Source: Syngnathus acus (lineage: Eukaryota > Chordata > Actinopteri > Syngnathiformes > Syngnathidae). From it: a stretch of 64,000 nt of DNA. The stretch spans positions 13,715,456 to 13,779,455 of the forward strand of contig NC_051095.1 of assembly GCF_901709675.1 (NCBI RefSeq), given 5' to 3'. A model generated the notes under the pieces. It worked only from the letters and a program-made list of their open reading frames with translations, was not told the DNA's origin and searched no databases. The position numbers and the translations under genes are program-made. Below are positions 24,399 through 36,567 of this stretch, one piece after another (the stretch's first letter is position 1; each line of letters starts with the position of its first letter).

Positions 24399-24795
24399 AC
24401 TAGTATAGTATTTGCATGCTACATTTTGTTCAAACATAGCCACTATGTACAAAAAAACCCATTAAATATCACTGACAGATCAAAGCTATAATTGGGTCAG
24501 CAATCTACTGCATTCATTCTTCATTTGCACAGTCTAAGAAGCATCAAGTACATTTTATAGTGTTGCCATAGCGATAAGCAACCATTTAGCACCTCCACCC
24601 AAAAAAATCCATCCATCCATCCATCCATCCATCTTCTTCCGGGGTCGGGTCGCGGGGGCAGCAGCTTCAGGAGGGACTCCCAGACTTCCCTCTCCCAGCT
24701 ACTTCATCTAGCTCATCCCGGGGATCCCAAGGCGTTCCCAGGCCAGCCGAGAGACATAGTCTCTCCAGCGCGTCCTGGGTCGTCCCCGGGGTCTC

Positions 24796-26187
24796 CTACC
24801 GGTGGGACATGCCCGGAACACCTCCCCAGGGAGGCGTCCAGGAGGCATCCTGATGAGATGCCCGAGCCACCCTCATCTGGCTCCTCTCAACGTGGAGGAG
24901 TAGCGACTCTACTCCGAGTCTCTCCCGGATGACCGAACTTCTCACCCTATCTCTAAGGGAGAGCCCGGACATCCTGCGGAGAAAACTCATTTCGGCCGCT
25001 TGTATCCGGGATCTCGTTCTTTCGGTCACGACCCATAGCTCGTGACCATAGGTGAGGGTAGGAGCGTAAATCGACCGGTAAATTGAGAGCTTTGCCTTTT
25101 GGCTCAGCTCTCTCTTTACCACGACGGACCGGTACAGAGTCCGCATTACTGCCGACGCTGCACCGATCCGCCTGTCGATCTCACGCTCCATCCTGCCCTC
25201 ACTCCTGAACAAGACCCCAAGATACTTAAACTCCTCCACTTGGGGCAGGATCTCATCCCCGATCCGGAGAGGGCATTCCACCCTTTTCCGATCGAGGACC
25301 ATGGACTCGGATTTGGAGGTGCTGACCCTCATCCCGACCGCTTCACACTCGGCTGCGAACCGCTCCAGTGAGAGCTGGAGATCACGGCCTGAAGAAGCCA
25401 ACAGCACAACGTCGTCTGCAAAAGCAGAGACTCGATGTTGAGGTCCCCAAACCGGACACCCTCAACGCCTCGGCTGCACCTAGAAATTCTGTTCATAAAA
25501 ATTATGAACAGAATCGGTGACAAAGGGCAGCCTTGGCGGAGTCCAACCCTCACTGGGAACGAATCCGACTTACTGCCGGAAATGCGGACCACACTCTGGC
25601 ATCGGTGATACAGGGACCGAACCGCCCTTATCAGTTGGCTCGGTACCCCGTACTCCCGAAGCACCCCCCACAGAACCTCCCGAGGGACACGGTCAAAACG
25701 CCTTCTCCAAGTCCACAAAACACATGTGGACTGGTTGGGCGAACTCCCATGCACCCTCGAGGATCCTGTTGAGGGTGAAGAGCTGGTCCACTGTTCCACG
25801 GCCAGGACGAAAGCCACACTGTTCCTCCTGAATCCGAGGTTCGACCTCCCGACGGACCCTCCTCTCCAGCACCCCTGAATAGACCTTACCAGGGAGGCTG
25901 AGGAGTGTAATTCCCCTGTAATTGGAACACACCCTCCGGTCCCCCTTCTTAAAGAGGGGAACCACCACCCCAGTCTGCCAATCCAGAGGCACTGTCCCCG
26001 ATGTCCACGCGATGCTGTAGAGACGTGTCAGCCATGACAGCCCCACAACATCCAGAGCCCTTAAGAAATCCGGGCGGATCTCATCCACCCCCGGGGCCTT
26101 GCCACCAAGGAGTTTTTTAACTACCTCAGTGACTTCAACCCCAGAGATTGGAGAGTCCGCCTCAGAGTCCCCAGGCCCTGCTTCCAC
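24796..26187 (-). pseudogene. Rex3 reverse transcriptase region, frameshifted
   Basis: Reverse transcriptase blocks occur in order but in several frames: GGKAPGVDEIRPDFL, LFKKGDRRVCSNYRGITLL and CGFRPGRGTVDQLF (25693-26187); CFVDLEKAFDRVPREVLW across a frame change near 25700; LRQGCPLSPILFIIF (25329-25817); then the catalytic FADD at 25411-25422, which is only in frame with the downstream segment. The thumb-type segment EEFKYLGVLFRSEG follows (24796-25407). Another shift near 24870 moves the usual C-terminal block out of frame. At least four breaks make it inactive as it stands. Confidence 0.9.
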
Positions 26188-26462
26188 AATGGAAGGCGTG
26201 TCGGTGGAATTGAGGAGGTCTTCGAAGTATTTCTCCCCACCGACACACGACGTCCCGAGTCGAGGTCAGCAGCACGCCATCTCCACTGTAAACAGTGTTG
26301 ACGTTGCACTGCTTCCCCCTCCTGAGACGCCGGATGGTGGACCAGAATTTCCTCGAAGCCGTCCGGAAGTCATTCTCCATGGCCTCGCCGAACTCCTCCC
26401 ACGCCCGGGTTTTTGCCTCAGCAACCGCCGAAGCCGCGTTCCGCTTGGCCACCCGGTACCTG

Positions 26463-27711
26463 TCAGCTGCCTCCGGAGTCCCGCAGGCCAAAACGGCCCG
26501 ATAGGACTCCTTTCTTCAGCTTGACGGCATCCCTTACCGCCGGTGTCCACCAGCGGGTTCGGGGATTGCCGCCACGACAGGCACCAATGACCTTACGGCC
26601 CACAGCTCCGGTCGGCCGCCTCAACAATGGAGGCGCGGAACAAGGTCCACTCGGACTCAATGTCCCCGCCTCCCCCGGGACGTGGGAAAAGCTCTGCCGG
26701 AGGTGGGAGTTGAAGCTCTTCCTGACAGGGGATTCCGCCAGACGTTCCCAGCAGACCCTCACAGAACGTTTGGGTCTGCCAGGTCGGACCGGCATCTTCC
26801 CCCACCATCGGAGCCAACCCACCACCAGGTGGTGATCAGTTGACAGCTCCGCCCCTCTCTTCGCCCGAGTGTCCAAAACATGCGGCCGCAAATCCGATGA
26901 CACGACTACAAAGTCGATCATCAAACTGCGGCCTAGGGTGTCCTGGTGCCAAGTGCACACATGGACACCCTTATGTTTGAACATGGTGTTCATTATTGAA
27001 AATCCGTGTCGAGCACAGAAGTCCAACAATAGAACACCGCTCGGGTTCAGATCGGGGGGGGCCGTTCCTCCCAATCACGCCCTTCCAGGTCTCACTGTCA
27101 TTGCCCACGTGAGCATTGAAGTCACCCAGTAGAACGACGGAGTCCCCAGAAGGAGCGCTCTCCAGCACTTCCTCCAGGGACTCCAAGAAGGGTGGGTACT
27201 CTGAGCTGCCGTTTGGTGCATAGACACAAACAACAGTCAGGACCCGTCCCCCCACCCGAAGGCGGAGGGAGGCTACCCTCTCGTTCACCGGGGTGAACCC
27301 CAATGTGCAGGCGCCCAGCCGGGGGGCAATAAGTATACCCACACCTGCTCGACGCCTCTCACCGTGGGCAACTCCAGAGTGGAAGAGAGTCCAGCCCCTC
27401 TCGAGAGGGCTTGTACCGGAACCCAAACTGTGCGTGGAGGCAAGTCCGACTATATCTAGTGGGAACTTTTCTGCCTCGCACACCAGCTCGGGCTCCTTTC
27501 CAGCCAGAGAGGTGACATTCCATGTCCCAAGAGCCAGCTTCTGCAGCCGGGGATCAGACCGCCAAGGTCCCTGCCTTTGGCCGCCGCCCAGCTTGCAATG
27601 CACCCGACCCCTTTGGCCCCTCCCACAGGTGGTGAGCCCATGGGAAGGGGGGACCCACGTTTCCTTTTCGGGCTGAGCCCGGCCGGGCCCCATGGGCGAA
27701 GGCCCGGCCAC
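26463..27711 (-). pseudogene. Rex3 endonuclease region, frameshifted
   Basis: The N-terminal APE-like endonuclease is visible as LGTWNVTSL, then [28 protein letters not shown] and [13 protein letters not shown] (27711 to about 27050). A frame change near 27050 moves on to [34 protein letters not shown] and ELSTDHHLVVGW, the last matching the terminal His-containing endonuclease motif. Target nicking is the known role of this domain. The break between the GDFN and SDH-type motifs means no intact enzyme is encoded. Confidence 0.88.
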
Positions 27712-27942
27712 CAGACGCTCGCCTTCGAGCCCCGCCTCCAGGCCTGGCTCCAGAGGGGGGCCCCGGTGACCCGCGTCCGGGCGAGGGAAACGTGATCCAT
27801 TAAATTTTTTTCATCATAAGGGGCTGATGAGCCGTGCTTTGTCTGGCCCCTCACCTAGGACCCGTTTGCCATGAAGCCCCAGACAACATGGCTCCTAGGA
27901 TCATAGGGGCACGCAACGACTCACGGAGGGGTTTAAAAAAAT

Positions 27943-29574
27943 ATTATGCAAATGAATAACTCAAATGGTTTCATCAGCTCATATTTCTGATCCTGTTTTG
28001 ATTACTGCCAATTCGACACGGTTGTTTTCTTGTATGCAGAAGAGACAATGCTGATTTCTGGCAGATGAATAGTCACCTGCCAAAAGATGCAGTCACCACT
28101 GCGCTGATGAATATTGAAAATGGAATCAACTCGTTTGATCAGCAGGCAAACACGGCCAAATGAGTTTGATACATGTGATCGGTCACATTTCTTTTAAATA
28201 TACGTATACACTTATAAAACCTTTACACATTTTTTTTACACTAATATGAACCAAAGTAAAAAACATAATTGAGACTCGCACCTTTTGTAAAAAAGCCCAC
28301 TTTGCACAACTAATCAAAGTACTTTTTTTCATTTTGGAGTGACTTATAGAATACCAGGCGCTGAGTCCAATATCCAATCAAAGCCATTTATTAGAAGCGG
28401 TTGCTAGGATACCAAACCTAATTTACGCTGATAACTATCGATATGATGAGATTAATGTGGTTTTGACACTTGAATGCATCACAACAATCCACACTTTACT
28501 TGGGAGGCACAAGATTGGATAATCAAATGAGGGGTGGTGGTGAACGAGACGAGCGGACAGCTAACAATCCTGGATTGGATGGCTGCAGCAGGGCTGACAA
28601 TGACTGACATGTTTTCTCTGGTCTGCAGCAACTAAATGTTTGGAGCTGATCTCCATTTTCATGTAGTGGAGTTTTCCCATCAAGGCTGTATGGTTGAAAC
28701 CTGCTCAGAAAACATGCTGCCAATCATGAGGTTCACTGGCTACCCTTCCACTCTTAGCACACTTTGACAAAACATGTGTTTTGCTATATTCATATAAAAA
28801 GTTATGACTAATTTAAAGTTCCTCTTTCAGACATTTTTTTAAAATGACATTAGGAACAAGAGAAGTTAGTAGAAACTACGGGAATAAGTAAGGGAATGGG
28901 GGTTAATAATAATTATTGAACCTTTATTATTAACTATATACTGTACATAGGAAGTGTTTTTCACATAACATGTTAATCTTTCAAATATGCCAGCCATTTT
29001 CAAAAAAAAGGAGAACCTTTTGCCTGCCAGCCAATCTAAAGTATTCTGACTGATGTTTCAAAGCTCATGGAATATTGTGTTTTATGTCAACACAGAAACT
29101 ACCAATGAAAGATTAAACTCTCTTCTTTCTCCCTTAAAATGTTTGTTTCCACATTTAATTTTTTAGCAATTAGCAGTTAAACATGGGTTGATTCTAACCA
29201 AATCACCTATTTGGGATCCCCAAAACAAAGAAAAAAATATAAAAAAAATAAAATATAAATAAGTAAAAAATATTTGAAAAAAATACTCATTTAATATACA
29301 TACAACAGTGACTTTGATTCCTATTTTGGACCCAAAAATGCAACATGCTTTCGTGAAGACCTATTTTATAAACAACAGTGACATAGATGCTATTGCTTTG
29401 GTGATGCCCTTATTTGTATAAAAAAACAACATTGAAAATGTGCTTTTGATGGTAAAATTGTATAGTTAGAATTAGCATTTGAACTTTGCTCATGTGTGAA
29501 AACAAAAAAAGGTCAGCTTGCTCTTGCCTCTTAAATGTTGTTAGTCACCTGAATATTGTTAGTCACTTAAATGT
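27943..29574. other. Intergenic, no gene seen
   Basis: AT-rich with no supported exon. 29216-29285 is an A-rich low-complexity stretch. Confidence 0.55.
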
Positions 29575-29649
29575 TGTACAGAGGCTGAAATCAAATTCCT
29601 TGTTTGGCATGCACAAACTTGGCCAATAAAGCTGATTCTTCTTCTTCAG
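29575..29649 (+). repeat. LINE 3' end with (TTC)n tail
   Basis: AATCAAATTCCTTGTTTGGC followed by TTGGCCAATAAAGCTGATTC and CTTCTTCTTC is a typical fish LINE 3' terminus of the L2 or CR1-like kind with a trinucleotide tail. Only about 75 bp remain. Confidence 0.65.
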
Positions 29650-30180
29650 TTGCGTCAAAGGAAAAAGTTAAGATCTATGTTTGTTTTGCACTTAAGGATA
29701 ATGGGCAGGGACTTCTTTGTCTCTTATCTATTAAGGGTTCACTTTTTTTCCCATGACAGCTTCTAGAAAAATGTAATCATCAGAAACATTGCCAAGTCCA
29801 AGCTGTTTTCCACTTAAGAGCTACAAAATCCTCTCCACCAATGTTTTAGTTACAGCTGACATGCCTTGTGAAAATACTTAGTGGCTACACAAATATAAGG
29901 ATCAGAAGCATTTTGCGTGAGTACCCCATAAAATATTGTACTAATGTGCTTTCGTTGAAAAAGCCTGAAAGCTAGCAAAACACCAGCATGTGCAACTAAT
30001 TTATGAATAACTAGTTTTGAAAATAGAGGCCATTAAAAATTATTTGTTCAAATCTGATTACCTTCATTTATCTTAAAAGGGGGATTGGTGAGAAAAAAAT
30101 GTTTGCAATTGCGCAACATTTTTAAATGTGAAGGAAATTTGACATTTTAGCAAGAAATATAAAGTACATGCACATAATTT
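29650..30180. other. Intergenic, nothing recognised
   Basis: AT-rich DNA without an open frame worth listing or an identifiable repeat. Confidence 0.5.
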
Positions 30181-30255
30181 GCTTTTGCGGACCACATAAA
30201 ATGACATAACGGACCAGATCTGGCCCCCGGGCCTTGAGTTTGACGTGTGTGGTAT
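30181..30255. repeat. Solo hAT-type terminus
   Basis: GCGGACCACATAAAATGACA followed by CCAGATCTGGCCCCCGGGCC and TTGAGTTTGACGTGTGTGG has the layout of a Charlie-like hAT right end, whose family terminus in forward orientation is CAGGGGTGTCAAACTCA. The opposite end was not found. Confidence 0.5.
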
Positions 30256-30264
30256 ACATTTTTC

Positions 30265-30345
30265 AATGAACCGAACATGTTTTTAGAACGTGTGAGAAAG
30301 CCAGAGTACTCAGAGAAAACTCACACAACATGGAGATCACATGAT
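30265..30345 (-). repeat. SINE family A, fragment
   Basis: CATGTTTTTAGAACGTGTGA, AAGCCAGAGTACTCAGAGAA, then AACTCACACAACATGGAGA parallels the central body of the 14681 copy (from CATGTTTTTGGGATGTGGG through GGAGAACATGC). Head and tail are missing. Confidence 0.6.
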
Positions 30346-30940
30346 ATAAAGGTATGATGGTGGGAATCTGGAACACATTACTTTTATATGACTCATATTG
30401 GAACTTACCTACTTTGTAAAATGTTTGCTGTACTCAAAATGATCAGAAATATTGCAAAACACATTAGCGGAAACACTGTAAACAAATCTGGTTTTATTTA
30501 ATAATTGAATTTAATTAATTGGCGAGGTGATTTAGTTTGAATAATTAAATAAAACATTGATAAAATCAACACCTGCACTTAGAAATGTAACATTTTTGTA
30601 TTTATTTTGTAATAATTAGCTGTATGATTTACTGTAACTATTCAAAAATTGTAAAATGCACAAATTAGCTTTTTGTATTCTGTAAGAATAAATTAATTGG
30701 TTAATTGTTATAATTAATTGATAGTAAATAATTAAAACATGTAAAATAAACAATTTAACATGTACATTATTTGACATCTTTGTATTAGTCGATCAACTAG
30801 CTAACAAATTGATCAATAAATAATATTATTGGTAAAATTAACTATTTTACACACATTTATTTATTTAACCTTGTCTGCGAAAGACCTGACGTCCTTACAC
30901 ATCTCTGCGTTAATAATCAAACGGTGGCTTTGAGCAAGTC
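30346..30940. other. AT-rich spacer
   Basis: Extremely AT-rich with many TTAATTAA/AATTAATT cores at 30500-30850. No gene or transposon recognised. Confidence 0.5.
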
Positions 30941-30959
30941 ATTAAACCTAAAAAAATTA

Positions 30960-31227
30960 TGACGCTTTGAAATTGAACGGGCGGTATACTCTTACTTTGA
31001 AAGTAACGGAAAAGAAAAACGTCAACAGAACCACGTGTATGCCTCTCGCTTGCCGTAGTTTCTTCCGCTGCTGATATTACTATCTGGAAGCTTTGACTTG
31101 GATACCCTCACAAATACAGAACAAGATCACTTTAAATATATAAAATAAATGTTCAGCCCTCTAATGGATACTTCTGAGGACTCGTCACGAAGAAGATAGC
31201 ATCAAATACGGCGTCATTCGTCGCCAG
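30960..31227 (+). promoter_or_regulatory. Possible CpG-rich promoter and untranslated first exon
   Basis: CpG frequency rises abruptly within AT-rich DNA (GACGCTTTG, CGGGCGG, a CACGTG E-box at about 31033, CTCGCTTGCCG, CGGCGTCATTCGTCGCC). The stretch ends at CCAG followed by GTACTT, an acceptable splice donor with the exon end at 31227. A 16-codon frame (MFSPLMDTSEDSSRRR) lies inside it. No acceptor exon can be assigned with confidence, although TTGTCTCAG at 31893-31901 is a good acceptor. Could also be an enhancer. Confidence 0.3.
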
Positions 31228-31578
31228 GTACTTTTTAAAAATTCTCTTTTCACGTCAATCAAGTGCTACATTGCTAGCTTAGCTCGTACACTTGCAGTTA
31301 TTATGGAAGTTCAGAAGTACAAGAGCACATTCTATTGCAAATACTGCCGCCGATCTGTGTTCACTTTGGTTTAATAATACAGAACGCTTTGAAATCCTTC
31401 ATAAAGTTGCGGAAAAAATGAAATGCATAGTGACGAAATGTCGTTAGGGACCGTCTGCAAGTTTTGCCTTGAAATGCACGGGGAATGAGTAGTCCACATG
31501 TACATTAGCAATCTTTTCCGGTCTTAACAGTTTCCCTGAATAAATTAGTCCATTTTATGTATCTCTTGTTCTCACTAA

Positions 31579-31733
31579 GGTCGTGGGTGAGCTCGAACCT
31601 ACCCCTGCTGATTTTGGGTGAGAGGCAGTTACATCCTGGACTGCTCCCCACACTCATATTCATACCTATGGACAATTTAAAGTCTTGTATTCCTCACTTG
31701 CAAGTTTTTGAAATGTGAATGGAAGCCAGAGTT
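31579..31733 (-). repeat. SINE family A, diverged fragment
   Basis: GAGCTCGAACCTACCCCTGC, then TGATTTTGGGTGAGAGGCAG, then TCATACCTATGGACAATTTA follows the order of the family A 3' half on the minus strand. It is about 25% diverged by eye. Confidence 0.65.
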
Positions 31734-33058
31734 TAATTTTTTATGTGTGCTGTATGATAGGTTGGCAGTCAGAACATGGTCTACCCTTGCCTCTTGCCCA
31801 AAGTCAATTTTCAGATCATCAGTGGTTCAAATGATGATGAGTGCCATAGACAATGGATGTTCAACAGCAGGGGAGTTGTCGCTAACCCCCATTTTGTCTC
31901 AGGGACGGAACGGTCTGTACGTCCCGGATGAACACTTATTTTGCTGATGGAGGATGACTAAGGACCGACCAAGCAAGGTCAGAAGTGGGTTTTCATCTGT
32001 TCCTGTAATCGTCCCCAACTGGGTCAAGTACCAAGAAAAAGGCATTGACACTTTGTCTCGCTGGGCTTCACTGACTGCATACAACCATTGCCACAACGTC
32101 TGAAGGTCAGGATGAAGGATGGGCATGGGAAAAATGCTCAGCAGTTTTTAATAATTTGATAAACTTGACTGGTGCAATATGCAGCCATACACTATAACTT
32201 GACAGTTTTGCCTAAACATAAGATCCCTGATTTTTTTTTTTTTGTTCACAGAAATTAAATTTCAATGTCCTGAGCACAAACTTTAAAGTTAATTGAGAAA
32301 ACAATTAGAGAATTATTTGCACAAATCTATCTGACAGTCAATGGGCTTTTTTTTCCCGATACACGTTACATCACCGGTTAATATCGACTCTTTTTGCCAA
32401 GAGAGGCTCACCTATTGCTAAATGGTAATTCCCTCATCGACTGACTTCCCTGAGCCCTCATTTGGCGGGCGCCTTTCACCTTTTCAGTCATTCAACTAGA
32501 CAGGTGCATAGCCACGATTCCAGTGGGTGATCCGAATGGGAGGCAGGCTGCCGCGGAGGTCAATTATTAGCCGGTAGATTGACATATGTCCTTTTCAAAA
32601 GGTTGCTAACAAGGTAACATGTATTCTTTAATCAGTACCACTATATAAATATTAATCAGTAATTAGTATTTTACAGGTTGCATAACACTCCAATGTCTTC
32701 TTCCGTTGTTGTTAATCAAATGATCTGTCAGCCATTTCTTTTAAGGGGAATGTAAAATGAATTTTAAAAATGTGTTGAGATTATATTCTGGATTTTACTT
32801 GGGTTTAAACTATTAATATACTCTTGGCAATTATCACCAGTTCATTTTGTGTGGGACATCGATGCTCCCAAAACTTTGCAACTCGCATTGTAGTTGTTTC
32901 CTTACCTTTGTGGCTGACTCATTTTTTGGACTTTTAGACAGTAAAAATGTTCAAATGTTATGTATGAATCAACTGTTGAGGCAATGATGACAACTCTGGC
33001 ATAAAAAGAACCCATTGTACATAGTGGCATCACAAAACCAAAACAAAGAGAAGCAAAA
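31734..33058. other. Intergenic, no supported gene
   Basis: A 75-codon minus frame (31899-32126) has an unusually protein-like feel (QTLWQWLYAV..) but no recognisable domain and no splice context. 32440-32580 is a GC-richer island. The rest is AT-rich. Confidence 0.5.
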
Positions 33059-33158
33059 GACAATTTGTGAGATTTGGGTTTTCTGGGTTTCTTCCTGGGT
33101 TTCTTCAAAGAAAACACAATTTGTGAGATTTGGGCTTCCTGGGTTTCTTCAAAATGTA
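33059..33158. repeat. 56-bp tandem duplication
   Basis: CAATTTGTGAGATTTGGG recurs at 33061 and 33117, followed in both copies by CTGGGTTTCTTC. The first unit contains an extra CTGGGTTTCTTC repeat. It is a local duplication with no gene context. Confidence 0.85.
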
Positions 33159-35079
33159 CCATTTTGTGGAGAAACAATCCTTGAACCTGCCGCTAGGGCT
33201 CTGTCAGTATATTACTCAGAACTAACTGTCAACAGGACACTACTGTGAACTAATGTGACCCTTGAGATATCAGACATACGCCCTTCTATGTGAGCCTGAT
33301 ATAAATTATGTAAGATTTCAATATTTTTCACGCCAGCAGGTTTTGCTTTACTAAGCTGCATGCTTTCTTGATTATTCAACAAGTGTGCACTTCCATGACC
33401 TTGTGAATGGAGTCTGCCAATGCCAGTGTGCTGTTGAACCGCTGCTCAATTGAGCATTTTGTGTTTTTGTAATTTAAAAGTGTGTTGATGTGTAGTGGTG
33501 TCGCAAATCACAAGTCAAAGTAAAAGCAAAGCAACCTTAATTATGTTCCATTGTGAAGGTTGCACTGGACATCCGTCTGCAGCCTCTTGGGCTGGGGAAA
33601 GGGTGTGTCAACGCCATCTGGATGTTGAATGGTCTGGAAAAGACTGCGTAAAACCAATTTTGCTCGCCAACATAATGACTCCAGTGACTGTTAGGATTTT
33701 CTGCACTCTTTTCTGGTTCAATCCGTCTGACAAAACTTTGGCGCTTGGGGCGTTTTGCTGAAGTTTGCCTTTTTTTTTTTTTTCTTCCCCATTATTTTTT
33801 TCCCATTTGCCTTGTATAGATCATACATCAGATCATTTCCACTCCCACTGTTGGTGAGGAGATGTGACATTTCACATTATGTAATGTTTTATTGAGCCTC
33901 CTGTTTATTGGGGGGGGGGGGTGATGCAGGATGAGAGAAGGCAGATGTTGTGTTGATGATAGTTTCAAGGTGAAACATTGTGTTTGTACAAACCAAAATA
34001 AACAAAGGTTGAGGAGTTGGATTTGACACAAAGTTGTTTTTGTGTTTCAGAATTACAGTTATATACCATGCTCTTTCAACAAACTACTAAATGAGGCGGG
34101 CTCTGATACGAAACCTTTGTGGGACTCCATTTTACCTCAATTGCTTGAAGACTTAAATCAACAATGAATTCTAAACAATACTAAGAAATTTTGAATTTTG
34201 AAAAATGATCTAGGCTCTCAAAAATATACAACTTTTGTGTGTTCATAGTACAGGAATGTAGGAAACAAATACTGTAACTAATGTACTGTAGACTGTCTTG
34301 CTAAGTCTCTGTGGGATGTCTTGTCTTGTACATGAATGATGTACGTTAGCGTTTTGGATTTTAGATTTTAGCGAAGTGCCACTTTAAGATAGAGGCTGCT
34401 GTGACTGTCTTAAGAAGATTGTGTGCCAGATCCTGCACTAATAAGAAAGTGTTTTTCTTTTATATAGCAGCACTTGAAATGTGTTTTATTTCATGAGCGC
34501 ACCGTACACAGTTAGTACAATAACTTGTGAAGACCTCATTTAAGCACACTCTTAAGCTTCATGAGCCAGGTTTTGCAACGTTAAGTCCAGTCACACTGGT
34601 CAACCATCCCCTTGTTCTCGCGACCAAATAGCAATTTTGATCGGTTGGACCATGCCCAGTGGTTGTCTTCTCCAATTTGTAGTATCCAGTAGCAACCTTG
34701 CCATGATATCCCAAGGGAGTCTAATCAAATGTGATGGCTCCTAAAGGTGTGAAGTAAATTAATTTCATAGCCCAGTAATTTAGAGACTTGGATTCACATT
34801 GACAAGTATGCGTGTTGGTGTACATCAGTGTGAAGCTCAAGCAAACAATCAGAGACCCTAACCTAGATTTGATAATTGCATGTGTTTTAATGTTTTTGTG
34901 AAATGTAGCAGTGTGATCTGTGTTTACTAGCCCTGCCTCTCAAAAGAAGTTATTCTATGTAAGAAATGTGTGGCCGTGCACAGTGATGTAGCATTTGGCA
35001 ACTGGATTCTCAAAGATCCGTTTCAGGTGTCATTAGAGTCATTCTTTTCATTTTTGTTCATTGTTGTGTTTTGTTCAGA
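33159..35079. other. Intergenic, no gene seen
   Basis: Contains a poly-T tract (33770-33783), a G12-13 run at about 33909-33921 and short frames only. No convincing repeat or exon. Confidence 0.55.
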
Positions 35080-35280
35080 GGTGGTATGGCTCAGGTAGTT
35101 GAGTGGTTGTCTCCCACCCAAAGGTTGTGGGTTTATCCTCAGCCCATGTGAAGCAAGACACTGAACCCTCGAGGTGCTCTCAATGCTGCATCATCAGTAG
35201 GTGAATGAGGAGGCACTTTGAGTACCATGTAGGTAGAAAAGCGTAATACAAGTGAAAGCCCATAAAGATTCATTGGACCA
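35080..35280 (+). repeat. tRNA-derived SINE, family B, copy 1
   Basis: The head is tRNA-like (GTATGGCTCAGGTAGTTGAG, then TGTGGGTTTATCC in the B-box position). The body includes AAGCAAGACACTGAACCC, ATCATCAGTAGGTGAATGAG, GCACTTTGAGTACCA and AAAAGCGTAATACAAGTGAA. The same body phrases occur in order in the copy at 59878, which shows a dispersed family distinct from family A. Confidence 0.85.
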
Positions 35281-36081
35281 TTGCTCACTGCGGTGAAACC
35301 ATTCAACCGTCAGACAAAACTGACACATGTAGCCATTTTGAATGAGATCCGAGTTGCAGGAGGTAGCCACATGTTTTCCCAACACTCAATTTGGAGTCTG
35401 CTCAAAGCTGCTAAAACAATAGCGCTTTACAAGCAACTGCACAAGTGAAACACCGTCCAGCACCACCCCCTCTCCCACTGGCTCGATCTATCCTCGGCGC
35501 TGTCACTGTGACTTTTTGATGAAAGATAGCTTCTGAGTTGCTGCCAAGGCGTTTGAAAAGACTCCAAGCTTTAAAACCAGGATGGCTGCTGCGGGTGAGA
35601 CATCTGGAGAAATGTGTGAAAAGATTTGACTCCTTTTTCCTGTCTCAGAGGAAACGCTGGAAACAGATGAAGCGCTGTATAATCTTTAATCTATTTGCCA
35701 GGTCCCTCCCAAAAAATGCTTCTCATAAGTAGTTTTAATATTTACTGAAAATACTTGAATATTAATGGCATGGAATTATAAAATGCTCGTGTGATTGCTG
35801 ATTAAAGTCAGTGTTGAGTTCAATCTATGTTTCATCACATTAATTAGAGCTAATGAGTCGGCTGTCATTGAAGGCTTTGACTGTTGTGTTGGTTAGAGGA
35901 TTAAAAACAATGTCATATAGAATAGGGTACACGAAGACCGATAATCTGGCTGGTTTTTCCCTTTCTTGCAAATTTGTTCGAAAATTGGTCAGAGTTCGAC
36001 CAAGCCACCGAAGTGAAGTGAAATTGAACAAGCTTCCAGCAACTCACTGGTGTCCTTGACGGAATCCTTGTTCCTCCTATG
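35281..36081. other. Intergenic, no gene seen
   Basis: No supported exon. Overlapping frames at 35840-36098 on both strands have no signature of coding. Confidence 0.5.
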
Positions 36082-36312
36082 TACCGTATTTTTCGCACTA
36101 TTAGGCTACTATTAAAAACTTACAATTTACTCAAAAAACCACAGTGCGCCTTATAATGCAGAGCCTTATATATGGATCAATTGATTAATTTGTTGATCGA
36201 TATTGGTTGTACACAGCGCTCTGCCAAAATATTTCAGTACGTTTTAGTACGACTAGTAAATTACAAGGTTGCATTGCTTCCCAGCATTACGGCAACCTAT
36301 AGGCTAGAATCC

Positions 36313-36567
36313 ATCCCATCGCTTGATTGACATACAGGTAAGCCTATCACAGTGAACCGCCCCCCCTCACCGCAGCACATAACGCGAGCCCGTCATCAAA
36401 GCTAAGAAGCTAATCAACATCACCCCACGCACTCGCTTCTTTCTTTAAACTAAATAAAGTTTATGACCAGCAAAAATGAGTGGGATTGCTGGACCAAGTA
36501 AGAAGCCAAACCAAATCACTTTAATCCCATCGCTTGATTGACATACGGGTAAGCCTATCGCGAGACA
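36313..36567. repeat. Internal ~211-bp tandem unit of the pogo-like element
   Basis: ATCCCATCGCTTGATTGACA begins at 36313 and recurs at 36524 and, past the LINE, at 38157 (ATCCCATCACTTGATTGACA). Between them both units share CACCGCAGCA, AACGC(A/G)AGCCCGTCATCAA, TGAGTGG and GCTGGACCAAGTAAGAAGCC blocks, with a diverged middle. Confidence 0.85.

Larger units (their letters stand above)
24609..27934 (-). mobile_element. Rex3 non-LTR retrotransposon, near full length
   Basis: About 3.3 kb on the minus strand. The 3' end carries a tandem tail (GGAT/GATG units, 24609-24631), as I recall for Rex3. The 5' half encodes an apurinic endonuclease-like domain and the 3' half a reverse transcriptase. As I recall them, the published degenerate Rex3 PCR primer sites are visible at about 25514-25534 (CGGTGACAAAGGGCAGCC..) and about 25962-25981 (ACCACCACCCCAGTCTGCCA). 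Both ends abut AAAAAAAT (24601-24608 and 27935-27942), a possible but low-complexity target duplication. The element is GC-rich against AT-rich flanks. It belongs to the RTE clade from established knowledge of Rex3. Confidence 0.93.

Noticed and set aside
27293-27676. Plus-strand frames across 25.1-27.8 kb
   Set aside because: Antisense to the Rex3 element. All recognisable protein motifs are on the minus strand.
31899-32126. 75-codon minus-strand frame with protein-like composition
   Set aside because: Unidentified, short, and without splice or transposon boundaries, so it is not supported as a gene.
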